DNA of 64,000 nucleotides from Ascaris suum (lineage: Eukaryota > Nematoda > Chromadorea > Rhabditida > Ascarididae). The translations under genes were made by a program, and so were the position numbers. Numbering within the stretch: the stretch's first letter is position 1; the number at the start of each line of letters is the position of its first letter. The stretch lies in contig CM024175.1 of NCBI GenBank assembly GCA_013433145.1, forward strand, positions 4,510,516-4,574,515, read 5' to 3'. Below, one piece after another: positions 33,601 through 45,719 of this stretch. The notes under the pieces are model-generated. The model ran no database searches. It was not told the DNA's origin and worked only from the letters and a program-made list of their open reading frames with translations.

Positions 33601-36600
33601 TTTATCTGCTCAGAAATTTTTATGCGTTGAAGCCCATACGAATGATTGCGCCTTATGTCATGCTGAACAGTTCCCCATATATTGCTAAAGGTTAAAGAAT
33701 CATGACAATATAGTTTTGTTTCAAATCCGAAGGGATTGAATTAGGCAGTAGAATTCCGTTTATGAATTGTTGGGGCAGGTTCTTCGACTGTTTTAGTGAA
33801 TCTTGCAGATCGCGTTGGAAACACTCGAAGGACATCAGAGAGCGATCATGGGCCTGATGACAGTTGAAGTGAGCGACTTTCTTGTTTATCTTCGTTTCTG
33901 TTTTACTCACCTTCATCTTATAATTGCTCTAGAAATAAGGAAGTATCGTTTATACTAACGTATTTTGCGTATTCGGCTGTCACTTTCAATCCTTCAACAA
34001 CTTCTCTTTTTGGGTGGTGCATCACTCTGAATTACAATTGGAAGGGTCAAAGTTCAACTCGTGTCCCACTTCAGTCTAACTGTGCGAAGTTTTGCCAGCC
34101 GATTTTATTCACTGCTCAGTGTTGTCTAAACAAAGTTTAGACACTACAGGTATTTATGCGTTCACATCGGCAGCTGACCGGTTACGTAGAGACTTTATTT
34201 AACCGGCGGAAAATGCTCGTTTGCTTTTTCGACTTCTGCTTTCCGTCGTATATGAGTGTCATATGTCGCACTGTTCCCTTCACCTTATAATCAGTCCTGA
34301 CAAAATGCTTAGACTTTGATTAAATTCGAATTCATTTCATATGTTGTTTTCATGAATTTTTTTGTATTCGAAACACGCATGATATGGATATTCATTCGAT
34401 GCGGTAAGTGCGTAGAATTATTGGGGAAAGTGACACACCAAAATTCATTTGAATGAAAAATTTAAGTGATGATAAAAAACTGAAAGTGTTTGTTGCGTTT
34501 CACAATTGCATTGAGATGTTTAATGTATTTTCATTTAGTGAGATTATTTGGAAGCGTTAAAGGAGGAAAACATTCTTCATAGCCACTTGTCGAGTGTATA
34601 AAATTATTTCGATACGCAAAGATGTGCTCATTTTCACTATTTCGCTAAAAATAGCGAATTGGCGAAATGGTTTAATTTCTTTCGACTATTTTTGCGAGAA
34701 AAGTGGTTTTTTCAGCGGGCAAAATAGACATAGGATTCAGCGTCGAGGATCCTAAGTCTGTATCTTTCCTCGAATTTCAAAGTCTCTCTGAAAAAAGATG
34801 GAAACAAGGCTCTTTGTGGGAACATACGAGATTGCTCAGAAATAACACACAATTTTTCCAAAAATTGATGCACTGAAATTCTTGGTGAGCTGAAACTTGT
34901 GGGAGTCCTTGATTGTGATCAAAAGACCGTGGAAATTCTAAGCGGAAAGAGCGGTCTTTCGTGTTTCCCCACTTCTCGCATGCATTGATATAGGTTGGTT
35001 CTCCAACAAAGTCATGGTAGCTGACCAAAGCTAATGTAGTACTGTCGGATTGTTCTTCCACTAAGTACTGTAAAATGTATATTGCAGGAGATCTATCAGG
35101 ATCGTAAGAAATTCAGTGAAAAAGTGTTCGAAGTGGCGAAATGTGATCTTGTCAATATGGGCATCACGGTTGTATCCTATACGATTAAGGATATTCGTGA
35201 TGATAATGTTCGTTCCATTAGCGTTCATCAACTAGCAGATGCCATTTATGTGATAGCGAAAATAAATGCACCTTCTCATTTGATTTATGTTGAGATGGAA
35301 CGTTTCGTTATACGATTCTAAGTTAGAAGGGTTTTATGCGGTTCAGTTTTGCAGTTGATTAGGTGGGCTCTATTGTAGTTTCGCTTCGTTCCTCTGTTTC
35401 ATGAATTGTTACGAAAGAAATTTTCACTGATAGGCATTTCATCCTGCAAACTTTCGCCATATCATGGAAATAAACACCTGCTGCATGTACGGCAATTTGT
35501 TTGCGCGTGCCCATTTCGCGGCTGCACCCCCATATGCATTCGAGTACTTTGCGCACATTGTATCATTTTCGGAAGGAATCATTGCCAGATTGTGCTCGAT
35601 CATACGCCGGCTGAGGTGATGATTATTGCCAGGCACTAGAGCCTATGAATGATACTTCGAGAGCAATTTACCATAGAGCAAAGACAAATTCGTTCTAGAA
35701 ATTCCTAGATCGAAGGCGATCGGATGAACTTGTTTGCACTTAGGAGTTCAGAAAAGCTTTTAAACAAATCTGATTTCCTTATGTTCAAATACCACCCGTA
35801 ACGATGAATATTTTTACATCCTTTTACAAGCGATGATTCGACGAGATTTTGAGAAGCTCCGTTTCCTGGATCACGACATTACTTAAGTTGTGCATGTTTG
35901 AATGCGAAGGATTCCTTTCCTTAGATCACGCTCAGGGAAAGGGGGAGAGGTAATATGTATCGCTTTCCCCAGTACAGCATCTCAGATTGAAACTTAACTT
36001 TGTGCTTATATAAATGTGCTGCTGTGACTTTTTCTTCGACGGAAATTCTCCGCGTTGTTTTGTTTTGTTTTTTTAAATTTAATTTGTGCAATTATTAAAT
36101 CTCAATTTTTTAGGGTTATCTGAAAGCCCTTGGAATGAAGCGAACAGCAGAAGTGAAAAGAGATGCTCGAATTGGAGAGGCGATTGCTAAACGCGATCGT
36201 ATAATCAAGGTAGAGTCCTCATCGAAGGTTGTCAAGAATGTTTGCAGAGAGCGTCGGTGATTGCACTCACAATTCTTGGCAGTGCTCTTGTGCCACAAAT
36301 TCTTTATGAGAACTGTCATCGAAAATTACTGAAAAATTCAAATTCTTACATTCTGTTTGCCAATACATTTTTGAAGCAGTTTAACTCTATTTGTGTTAAA
36401 TGAACAGGAAGCACTGGCGGAAGAAGCGCGCCAAATCGAGAAGTATAGAAACGCAATCGAAATAGCGAAAGCGAAGCGAGACTACGAACTTAAGCAAGCT
36501 GGTTTCGATCTTGACGTCAATATTAACAAGGCGAAAGCTGATTTCGCATACCAACTACAGGTTATACTTCTTTCTGCATCCTTTTTCTTTCGTTTTGGTA

Positions 36601-39600
36601 ACGAATTTCGTGATAGGCTGTTCCTCTAATTGCAGGACTAGTTGGACAGAAGTCTTACTTGATGCAGCAACTGTTTTTCGGATTTGTGGAATAAGGTTTA
36701 GCAGGTAGGAAGGAAAAGAGATCAAGAAGAGGGAGAATGGGAGGGAAGCGAATGAGCGGATGTCGTCGTCAAGTGCAGGTGAAAGGCTAGTGTGTGATGT
36801 TAATCAGCGACTGTACTTGATTTCCATGAAAACAGCCTGATCTCCTAGTTATAACTGAATGTTGTAAACACTAGCGGGAATTCACCGAATTTTGCGGATT
36901 CCAATACGTAGAAAAAGCATTTTTTTTTTAAATACGAACAAGTAAGAAGACTGGGGGAGCGGGGGGAGAGAGAGATCGTTTTGTCTAAAAATTCCATCGT
37001 CAGCAGAAATGACCGAGCACTTCTGGAGTTTTTTAAATGATAGTCAAATCGAGTTGAGTGAAAGTGCGGAAATGTTGATAAACTTTCGCAGTATGCACTA
37101 AAATGTTTGTTCACTTGTTTATTGGTGAAACATTTCATATAATGTCCATAAATAATGGAAATCCACAAAAAGAAATCGACCGTCAATGATTGAAAGAGGA
37201 GAACATTTTTGACTTAAAATGAAAATATATAACAAAACAGTTATTTTGATTTGTTCCGATTCCGTCAGAGCATTTCAAGGTCATTGCGGTATCGCCTTCT
37301 GATGAACTTTTTCTGTTTCAAGCCTTCCAACTGTGCCTTGACTTGCGATGTGTTCTAAATGCATGTATTCCCGCAAACGCAGCACATTTTATATGGCACG
37401 GAGTTGCGGTGACAGCATCATAGCAGTGCAGATCTATGGAACTGAAGTGCTTCGAGCAGCGCCTTTCATACCTTATGAACGGTAGAACAGCTGGGCTTTC
37501 ACAGGCTTGTGGGTGGTTTTTTTATCGTTGGCCCTGCTCGATTGTAATCAGGCTTCCGATCTTACAGTCCCTAGAGAGATCAGTGCCACGCATCATCAGT
37601 AGTTCGGCGTTAGTGCTTGTTTGAATTTCCTCAACGCGTGATCCACTGCTGTTCAATTAGATCTATCCGGTCCGTTTTGATTGCGCCATCTTATTGTCAG
37701 AGCACCTGTAGCTTCTCGTTATTCATATATTCTCTCATTTCAAATGGAGCGTTGTTTTTTTTTTCGGATGAGATATTGCATGTTACAATCTATGGTATGA
37801 AAGTACGTATAGATACATGAATCCTTTTACTTCGAATTTTGAGGCTGCAAAAACGAATCAAGCACTCAAAGAGGAGAACATGCAAGTGCAAATTGTGGAA
37901 CGATCCGCAGAAATCGATGTTGCTGAGCAGGTTCGACTTTTCATTCATTTCGCTCTTTTCGTTTTGTTAGTTTTTGTATACAGAGGCCATATTATTCGAT
38001 GTTGATGTATTGTTAAATGATGAGTACTCAAAAGGAGATGTGGATAAAAATTTTGCACTTCTGTTGATTTGCTTCACTTATCACGCTGAAAATTTCTTGC
38101 TTTAGTCGACTTTTCTAAAAGAACCTTTGCTTCTAATTTGTAAATTATGTTGTGATCATTAAATAATGGCCAGCAATCGTTGCGTGGAAACTCATATCGC
38201 AATTATGCGTTCGGTGATTTTCAATTAAATTGGTCGTGTAATGAACAAAACGTTGTGGAACCGTAAAGCTGCCTGTGATAAAGAATGAATGCTTATGAAA
38301 TCGCACATTTCGCCTAATATTTCTTTAAAAAACATTTTGAGCTCATATAAAATAGTCGATCAGGCCAGTCGCTCATTTTATTTGTGCGTGAACCATCTGG
38401 TTTGCCAATAATTAACAGCGGCTTTTTTTTGCGGGAAAATATTTGTCTGGTTGAATTGTTTCAAAATTGCCTGCCTGATGAAGCCATTGCAATGAAAAGT
38501 GTTTACTGAATTAGGCGTTTCGTGGTGTTGACGTTTGGAGCAGTAGTTGCATGTTCGAGGAGAGTAGAGCATCGATGAGCGTGATGAGTTGATGGTTTCC
38601 TAAGGGTTAGGTTGGACTATTTTATGCTGCTGCATTGCTTCCTCAATTGTTCTATGCCAGTATCCGCAGTGGCCAGATGACCTATATAATCAAGAGAGCA
38701 GCGAAAAATAGTTCTTCCGATTTGAAATGCCTTTGTCGTCTGAGCTGTTAAGTTCGTGCGGATTAGTGCTAATCGAAAATAGTGCACTTCAGTAACTTGG
38801 CTAACCACATAAGAACAACCACTTTGAATTTTAGACTGTAGGTATATGATTGCAGCCCCACATAGCTGGACTAAGTCAGCTTTTGAAGATGAAAATGATG
38901 GTTCGGAAGATATTAGGGCACTAAATGCGCATCATTTAAGTGATAATGTCAAAATTCGTTGCTAAAACGTTCATGAATTCTATGAGATTATCATATAATA
39001 ATAATGAAATATGCCAATAGCACGTTATTTCAGGTGTCCCCTATCAGAAATAGTTGTTGTTTTAAGAGCACTTCATTTTTGAAATTGTTGACAATATTTT
39101 GAGCTGTAAGCGAGCAAATGTTGAGAATGAGATTCTCCAGATTTGTTGAGATGTTCGTAGTGCATCAAAAGATCCTCATTCTCTTGCCGCATTCGAGAGA
39201 AATCTTTGTTTTTTTTGTCTATGGCTAGAATCTCAATGAGGCAGCGAACCCTTAGGATACTCTTCTTTTCAGGATATCTGTTTTGACGTTTCCTGGCTCC
39301 CTTCTTTTACTTAAATCATTACTCTGCTTCTTATAACTTCTCATACCTATTGCTCATCAGATATCACCAATCAGCAGATTATCAGTCATATCGATTTCTC
39401 ACTTTTATCGGTGAACCCATTTCGAGAGGTGATTTGCTTCACGCTTCATTTTAGCTGTTCTACTGCATTGACGAAACGACATGATTTAAGGAAATAATAC
39501 GAAAAGAAAAAGAATTGGACGCAACAGTACGACGACCTGCAGATGCGGAAAAATATCGGCTGGAGAAATTAGCTGAAGCAAAGAAGCAACACGTTATATT

Positions 39601-42600
39601 GCATGCGGAAGCGGATGCCGAGGCTGAGAGAGTGAGTGTTGAATATATCGGTGGAGTGCACGTCTATGTGTTTTGTACTTCTACGCACCAGCTGAAGTTA
39701 ACCACACATTCAAAGACATTTTCACAGGTCGTAAAAGCAATAATTGCTATAGCAGCGCAAACTTTCTCTATTTCGCATCATATCGCCCAAGTTCGTGAGA
39801 CATAAAAATAAAGAGGGAGGGCAATTCGTCATTACGCTTGAGATTCTCATGAAATCTTGGATGTACTTGAATACCGCATGAGTTGCATGTTCTCAAAGTG
39901 CTGAAGTGTTGCATGTGAGTCTGCAATTTGTTAGAATAGTCATTTGTACATTGAAGCGGAGGTATCTAGCTAGCGACGAATACTTGCGAGTTGTATTTAT
40001 TTTTCATCAATTGGTTGTCAATTTAAGGGGAACATCACCGTGATTTCATTTCGGATCGGAAACCAATTGGTACTTGCTAAGCACTTTCATGTGCGTTAAA
40101 GAGTTTCTTTATCTTCATTCCTTTTTTTGCTTTCACCAATGCAGAGCGTTCGTTCTGAAGGATACCGTGCGAATGGTCTCAGGCAATGCAAATGGAGGAC
40201 GGTGGGTCATGTGGATAGTTTTTTTTAGACATAGGAGAGGATTATAGGCCCATCTGTCTCTGCTGATGGAAGAAGCCGGATAGGCGCCTGCTTCGTTCGA
40301 GACAGTCCACTTCGACACATTTAACCCAATATATTTCACTGTTTTTTTCAGCTCCGCTTCATTTACAAAATTAATTATCGCGATGTATTGAGCACTTCGG
40401 CTCGAGGTTTGGGGAGGGGGGTTAGTTCTCGAGATGTTTTCGATTAGCGAAAGTTCACTTTTGAGAAGGATCTGGATTAATAAAAGTGTACCTCAGAAGC
40501 CTAGAGAGTTTTTTTTTTCAGCCTTTGTTAATTGTTCTGAAAAGGGCGAAAGAGAAGAGTTCGTTCGCAGTTTCCTTTTCCAGTAGTGATTTTTGACCGG
40601 TCGTAATCAATAACAACTGTTCAGCTGCGCGGTGAGGCGGACGCATATGCGATCGAGATGGCAGCCAAGGCGGAGGCATCTCAACTTCAAAAGAAAGCCG
40701 ATGCATATCGAAGTTACACAAAGGCTGCTCTCGTTGAAATGACACTGGACATGCTCCCAAAGGCACATCTCTTCTATTTATTACGTCTACTCATTTTTTG
40801 ACGTTTTCAATAAGACTGTTACTAGTTATGTCATAGCTAATTGACAAAGACGCAGTATTTAATATTGAGAGAGCACGAAGTTTTGCAACAGACTTCTTGA
40901 TGCATTGTGCAAAACGTACTGGGGCTTTATTACTCTTCCTACTGTAATGTCTTTTCAGAATTCTCTTAGACTAATTTCATCAATTGCCGATTTCGTTTAA
41001 AGTGGATTTGGGTTATTGTTTATTCATTTTTCGAGGTACTTTAGTAATTTTTGTGGGCTGCTATTACTACTACTGTGTCATTGTGGTTAAATGCTTTTAG
41101 TTGGCAGATAAAGTGGGTTCATCATTGTGTGAGGGAGTGGACGATATGAAAATGATATCGACAGGTGATGGGGACATTGGTGCTGCAAGAATCACTCAAG
41201 AGGTCAGTTTAACTTGTAGTGTTGCCGTTGTTATCAGCTTTTCTAACCGTTCGCACTTATTGTTCTTATCGTCCGTTATCACCGAAACGTAAATATGAAC
41301 CTGAATCGAGATTCTCATGTGCAGCGCATATCGTGCTTGCCATTTCATGAGCCCCCGGCTTATAGTGTCCACACTTTTCAAGATGGATGTTCATTCGAGA
41401 GGAATTAGGAGAGGGTGTTTGGGAATAATGAGTGAGGGACGTGTGTTTGTGGAGTTGTTAATTTTAATGCCGTTGAGGCTTGGTTCCATCTCAGATTTGC
41501 TGGAAATTTTACGAACCTACTTTCTGTTATGTGCATAGAGATTCACTGTGTGGTAGTTTGATGCCATTGTTATATTCAAGGGAGGGTTGATGGCTTCTGC
41601 ATCATTCCAAAAATAACGTTCGTTTGAGACGGCTTATATAGGGTGAGAGGCTTTTGAACGAGGAGATACGATATGTTGGTTGGGATGACGAACCTCAACC
41701 AAGGCTAAATTTTATGCCTTGTGGGCTTTTGCTTGAAGTATAAGGACTCTACTTAACAGTTACTTTTTACTTGTTCAGAAAACTGTATTTTGAAATATTA
41801 GAGCCCTGATAGAGTTTTTGCATATTCAAGAACAAGATTGGAATAATTGTTACCTCTGGAAGACGAAGGGCAGCTTGCAAAAAATTGTTCATCGCAATGC
41901 TATTACATCAAATTGGACGCATGGATAGATGTGCATAGCAGTTCAGCTTAAAACGACTACCATACGAACGCATTTACACTCGGGGAATGTTCCCATTAAC
42001 GCTCTTCGTAGTTTTGCCTTATTTGTTCTCTATAGTCAGTTGTAGTTCGCTTGGGTTTCAGGTGCTTGATATAATGCAACGCGTTCCACAGTTAGTATCT
42101 GGAATGACGGGCGTCGATATCTTCAAGGTCACTTTTCACTCTCTATAAATCGTTTCTTTCTTCTACAATAAACCGTTCGAAGGTTTCTTCCTCTCAGGAG
42201 CTGCGTTCTTTAAACTCCCAAGAATTGCAGAGAATTTTCATTCATAACGAATAAGAGATATCGGCATTACAACATTATTTTTCCTATTCTCCAATTTGTA
42301 GCAGATACGACGTAGTGAACTTTTTATGTGTATGAGATGTCATATATTAGTTGTTATTGATCTGAGGGAATTCAGTCCGAGCTCGTCGAACTTAGCCGCA
42401 GGAAGTAGCATTTTTCTTTTTTCTTCCTTGTTATCGTGTGGCTTCGGAAAGAGGTCCATAGGATTATGAGCTATCCTGGAATGGTGTAAACGTTCCCATC
42501 CAGCAACAATTAAGATGCTGTTTAGTGATAGAGCTGCCTTCGAAGAATATGAAGTTTATTGCAAAGTTCACTATTAGCATAAAGGAATTATTCACATTTG

Positions 42601-43359
42601 TGAAAGACATTCAGAAAATGAGAATATATGAGGAGGGATTTTATTTTGAGAACGATAGCAGTAACAACTACAGATATGAAAGGCTTCAAAAGAAAGAAAA
42701 TGTTGTTCAAGCTGGTAAGAGAAGAGAAGATTGTTTGGTTTATTCAAAACGCTTACTAGCGATGCATTTGGCACTATTCTGCTGTAGTTGTTTCTGCGCA
42801 CTTATTTGTTCGGCGATTTTGTCAGCTGGCCCTCATCACTCAATTCTGCGATTTATAACAAGAATGATTAGTTCATATACATGTACAGAACTACAAGCGC
42901 TTAGGAAAAGGAAGGGGGGGGGAGGAATGGAGGAGAAAGAGGAGTATAGCTGCGTCTTTTTCTTAATCGTTTTATTGCATAGTTCGTTTATTCGGTTGAT
43001 ATTAGGGTGCACCGCATTGGGCAGTGGGGTTTTTTGACGACGGCAGTAGCAACTGCAATCTCATCCTGTATGAGGCGATCACTTCACTTTGCGTTACATC
43101 CACTAAAGAGTGGCTCGGGTCCATTATTCCCCAGTTAATTCTTTATTTACGGAGTAGCTATATGTAACATCTCTATGTTGCAAAAAACATCGCTAATTTT
43201 AAGTGTTATGTTGTTGCATCACGTTTTTATTTTAACTAGTTTGTGCTTCCAATTTTATCTCCATTGAGAGTTAACTTCCTTTCGATTTTATATTCATTTC
43301 AGGCATCACGCGATAATTATTCCGATATATCCAGTCGCGGTTCCTTCCCACAGTCGTGA
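30686..43359 (+). CDS. FLOT1: Flotillin-1, 13 coding exons, 437 residues
   Basis: Membrane-microdomain scaffold that oligomerises on the cytosolic face of plasma and endosomal membranes. Coding exons: 30686-30728, 31566-31732, 32399-32482, 33809-33868, 35088-35207, 36114-36209, 36408-36560, 37844-37930, 39491-39631, 40625-40762, 41101-41202, 42062-42127, 43303-43359 (TGA). All joins keep frame: a G codon is split at the first junction and the rest are phase 0. The start [15 protein letters not shown] is the family's N-terminus. The SPFH/PHB domain (about residues 3-185) has [40 protein letters not shown] and a typical '[10 protein letters not shown]' helix. The coiled-coil flotillin region (about 186-365) is Glu/Ala-rich, with [19 protein letters not shown] and [10 protein letters not shown]. 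Length matches the usual 425-430. FLOT1 type rather than FLOT2: no myristoylation glycine at position 2. Oddities: Val where FLOT1 has palmitoylated Cys34, and a GC donor in intron 10. The last exon (18 residues) is less certain, since this tail is not conserved. Confidence 0.95.
40763..41100 (+). other. Flotillin intron 10, non-canonical GC-AG
   Basis: The conserved coding sequence ends ...CTCCCAAAG and is followed directly by GCACAT. The next exon starts after CTTTTAG at 41100 with TTGGCAGAT. Joining AAG to TTG keeps phase 0 and gives a gap-free match to the family (LPK then LADKVG). The nearest GT downstream would add unrelated residues and break the frame. A GC donor with a good AAG before it is the simplest reading. 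Confidence 0.8.
42525..43037 (+). CDS. Orphan 170-residue open reading frame inside the last flotillin intron
   Basis: A plus-strand frame (GTG start, first ATG at 42549) lies wholly within intron 12 of flotillin (42128-43302). The product would have a charged, Lys/Glu-rich N-terminal half, then a Cys-rich hydrophobic stretch near the middle ([19 protein letters not shown]), a Gly/Glu-rich patch, and a second hydrophobic stretch near the end. A chance frame this long is not expected often, but it has no recognised family. It is not joined to flotillin exons by splice sites I can find. Confidence 0.2.
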   Translation: MIELPSKNMKFIAKFTISIKELFTFVKDIQKMRIYEEGFYFENDSSNNYRYERLQKKENVVQAGKRREDCLVYSKRLLAMHLALFCCSCFCALICSAILSAGPHHSILRFITRMISSYTCTELQALRKRKGGGGMEEKEEYSCVFFLIVLLHSSFIRLILGCTALGSGVF

Positions 43360-43382
43360 ATGCTATTTGTGAATGCTATTTG
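43357..43382 (+). repeat. 13-bp tandem duplication across the flotillin stop codon
   Basis: TGAATGCTATTTG occurs twice head to tail (43357-43369, 43370-43382). The first TGA is the flotillin stop. Confidence 0.9.
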
Positions 43383-43564
43383 TTGTGAAGATTTTTCTTC
43401 CAGCTGTGTCAGTTGCAACTTTGTTGCATATCGCCGTTACATCATCGAAAGCACAACTCTTTATTTTATGTTTTACGTTGAGAAGGGTCCACCCACCTCT
43501 ACATTCAGGTTTAATTAAACATGGATCACACCTTTGGTGTGCTCAGTTCCTCCGCTTTATTCCG

Positions 43565-43607
43565 TTCTTCTCTCTCCCTCCCTCTCTCTTTTTCTCTCTC
43601 TCTCTCT
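43565..43607 (+). repeat. Pyrimidine tract, CT-rich
   Basis: 43 bases with no purine, mostly alternating C and T with short C and T runs, ending in seven or so CT repeats. Confidence 0.9.
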
Positions 43608-44298
43608 ATTATTCATGTACTACTTGCATATTGAAGGAATATTGTATTCTTTGACTTTAAAGACTCTTTATGTTCCAATTTATGTTAATGTGCCAAGTGA
43701 AGAAATGGAATTGGTGCTCGTTTATGACTATCGCCATTCGCCGCGATGGTAAATATGTGCTATCAATAAGATGGCGTCGCTCCGATAATAGCAGTCCATA
43801 TGGAATGAAGGTGAAAGGACAGAAAATTTATAAAATATTATCCGATTTATCACTTTATATGTAGTATAGTCAACGCATTCATGTGACAACTTTCACTATA
43901 GGTAGTTGGTGTGTGATTGCGGAGTGGTGGCCATCTCTTTATATTGATCTTCATTGTAAATATTCTGCTCTATTATTTATTTTTGTTGTTAATATCGTAT
44001 TTGGCGTTTAGAGTTTTCAGATTTCTTCTGATGGTTGTATAATGGTTGTATAATTAGTTAATGCGTGTTGTCTTTCTTGAATAGTCCATCAATGTCTTTT
44101 TTCTCTTTATCTTTTTTTTCTGTATTTTCTCACTTTTCCGTTTTTTTTCTCTTCTTTTTTTCTCTGTTTTGTATATTTCTATATTTCTTAGTCTTCTGTA
44201 TCAGTGTCTTTTCTGTATCGAATATTCCATTAATTGAATACTTTTCTCAATCTTTTTTCTGTATTTATATGTGATAGCTGTCCTTCTCGATATTTCAG

Positions 44299-44637
44299 TA
44301 CAGACTCATTGTATCTAAAAAAAGAACTGTTTCGGAGGAATTCTTCATTGCAGTTAAGAAGTGGGTCATTTTCTCACTTAGAACGCACTTTACTGGGAAG
44401 ATAAACTTTGAACATTTGGGTGTAAAGCATTTAACGACCGATATAATGAAAGAAATCACGTCGCAAATCTCATTAGAATGTATTAATTCCCCGACCTCTC
44501 TGACTTCTACTAGGCCACCGCCATACACTCCTCATCCACTTCGAGTTGTGATGGTTCCATGGGATATTTTTCGTCACCAGGCCAATTACTCTTCAAGTCT
44601 GTGCTTTTTTCCTCATTTAATTCGTCGTACAGAATAA
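44299..44637 (+). CDS. Possible alternative terminal exon or orphan frame
   Basis: An acceptor (GATATTTCAG, ending at 44298) follows a T-rich stretch and is followed by 112 open codons to a TAA at 44635-44637. The AATAAA polyadenylation hexamer (44633-44638) overlaps the stop. The segment is in phase 0 with flotillin exon 12, so it could be an alternative, much longer C-terminus, or the 3' end of a separate transcript. The translation is unrecognised and unlike flotillin tails, which are short. The minus strand is also partly open here. An open run of this size can arise by chance. Confidence 0.2.
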   Translation, partial: YRLIVSKKRTVSEEFFIAVKKWVIFSLRTHFTGKINFEHLGVKHLTTDIMKEITSQISLECINSPTSLTSTRPPPYTPHPLRVVMVPWDIFRHQANYSSSLCFFPHLIRRTE

Positions 44638-44638
44638 A
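44633..44638 (+). terminator. AATAAA poly(A) signal candidate
   Basis: The first canonical AATAAA found downstream of the flotillin stop, 1.27 kb away. It could serve a long 3' untranslated region or the alternative exon that ends here. Confidence 0.3.
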
Positions 44639-45694
44639 ACTTGTCTCACTACTGAAATATGCCTCTTCGGGTTAGAGGAGCACCGAACAGTGGCTGTTTC
44701 GATTCAGCAGTTCATGCTTTATCGTAATTACCGTTTTATCTGTCATAAGAACTACTTTTTCAATGCTTCTCCGCCAACCATTCATTACTAAGCAGCTCGC
44801 ATTCGAAGAAATAACCTCACCGCCTCAGGGAGCGATCCCCATCTTAACCTTCACCTCTTCCATCATAAACCTCGCGAAAAACTTTTGGCTTGAAGGTGGG
44901 TCGTTTTTGCAGGTTGTATAATGCTCTTTTATCATTGGAAATTTATTGAAGACAAAAATATATGTTTATGAATCCTACCTCTCCTATCCTTTTCTCCCAA
45001 TTCTCCAATTTCTCTCAACAGGAGATTCTTCCGAATCTCCAAAGATTTGGGAGAAATTTAAAATCTATAAGGAGGGAGGTTTCCAGACCAAATACGGTGT
45101 GGTTTCGCAGTTTTTAAAGAATGTGATACTGCGACAGCTCCTGATATGTAAAGAACCTCACCGAAGTCGCGAGCCTGTTTATTACGAGCAACAATAACTG
45201 CGAGACGATAAGATAGCACATAGTGATTAGCAAGCGAGACCGCAGCCCATTTATGCCCTCGACTATGGTCCCTGAGAAAAACCATAATCCACATGAGGAG
45301 AGATCAACACAATTGTGAGCAGAACAATTGATTACACAAAATGAGGATCACCACGGTCACAGAGATCAGAAGAGCTCATCTGATCGTAACAAATCACTCA
45401 TTAACAGATGCGGTGCACTTTGTGCAGAAATTTCTTTTCACGTTGATTCGATAACATTCAAAAACATTTTCAAGGTGAACGACAGTGATTTGATAGAGGG
45501 GAGGAGATGTTAGGAAGAAATGACCCTTTCATTCAGGTAGGAGGAATAAATGGTCTCTCCTGTTGAGTGATATGAAGAAGGATAGTTGTCAGCGTTTTTC
45601 ATGGATAGAGTGCGATGTGAAATCTCCCCTCAGTGCTAGGATCTCTTGCTTCACCGAAAAGTTGTTTTCTTATTCCTGTATCGGCTCTAACCTC

Positions 45695-45706
45695 TTTTGT
45701 TTGCAG
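45695..45706 (+). other. Splice acceptor 13 bases before the UQCC1 start codon
   Basis: A pyrimidine-rich stretch ends in TTTTGTTTGCAG at 45706. The UQCC1 ATG follows after 13 bases. So short a leader is typical of spliced-leader addition in nematodes. An intron in the 5' untranslated region is the alternative. Confidence 0.6.
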
Positions 45707-45719
45707 GTGGGCTATCTCG

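Larger units (their letters stand above)
43360..45706. other. Intergenic region between flotillin and UQCC1
   Basis: Contains a 43-base all-pyrimidine tract (43565-43607), a T-rich stretch (about 44090-44260), a possible alternative terminal exon (44299-44637) and otherwise unrecognised sequence. The flotillin 3' untranslated region must lie at its start. No AATAAA occurs close to the stop codon. Confidence 0.6.
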
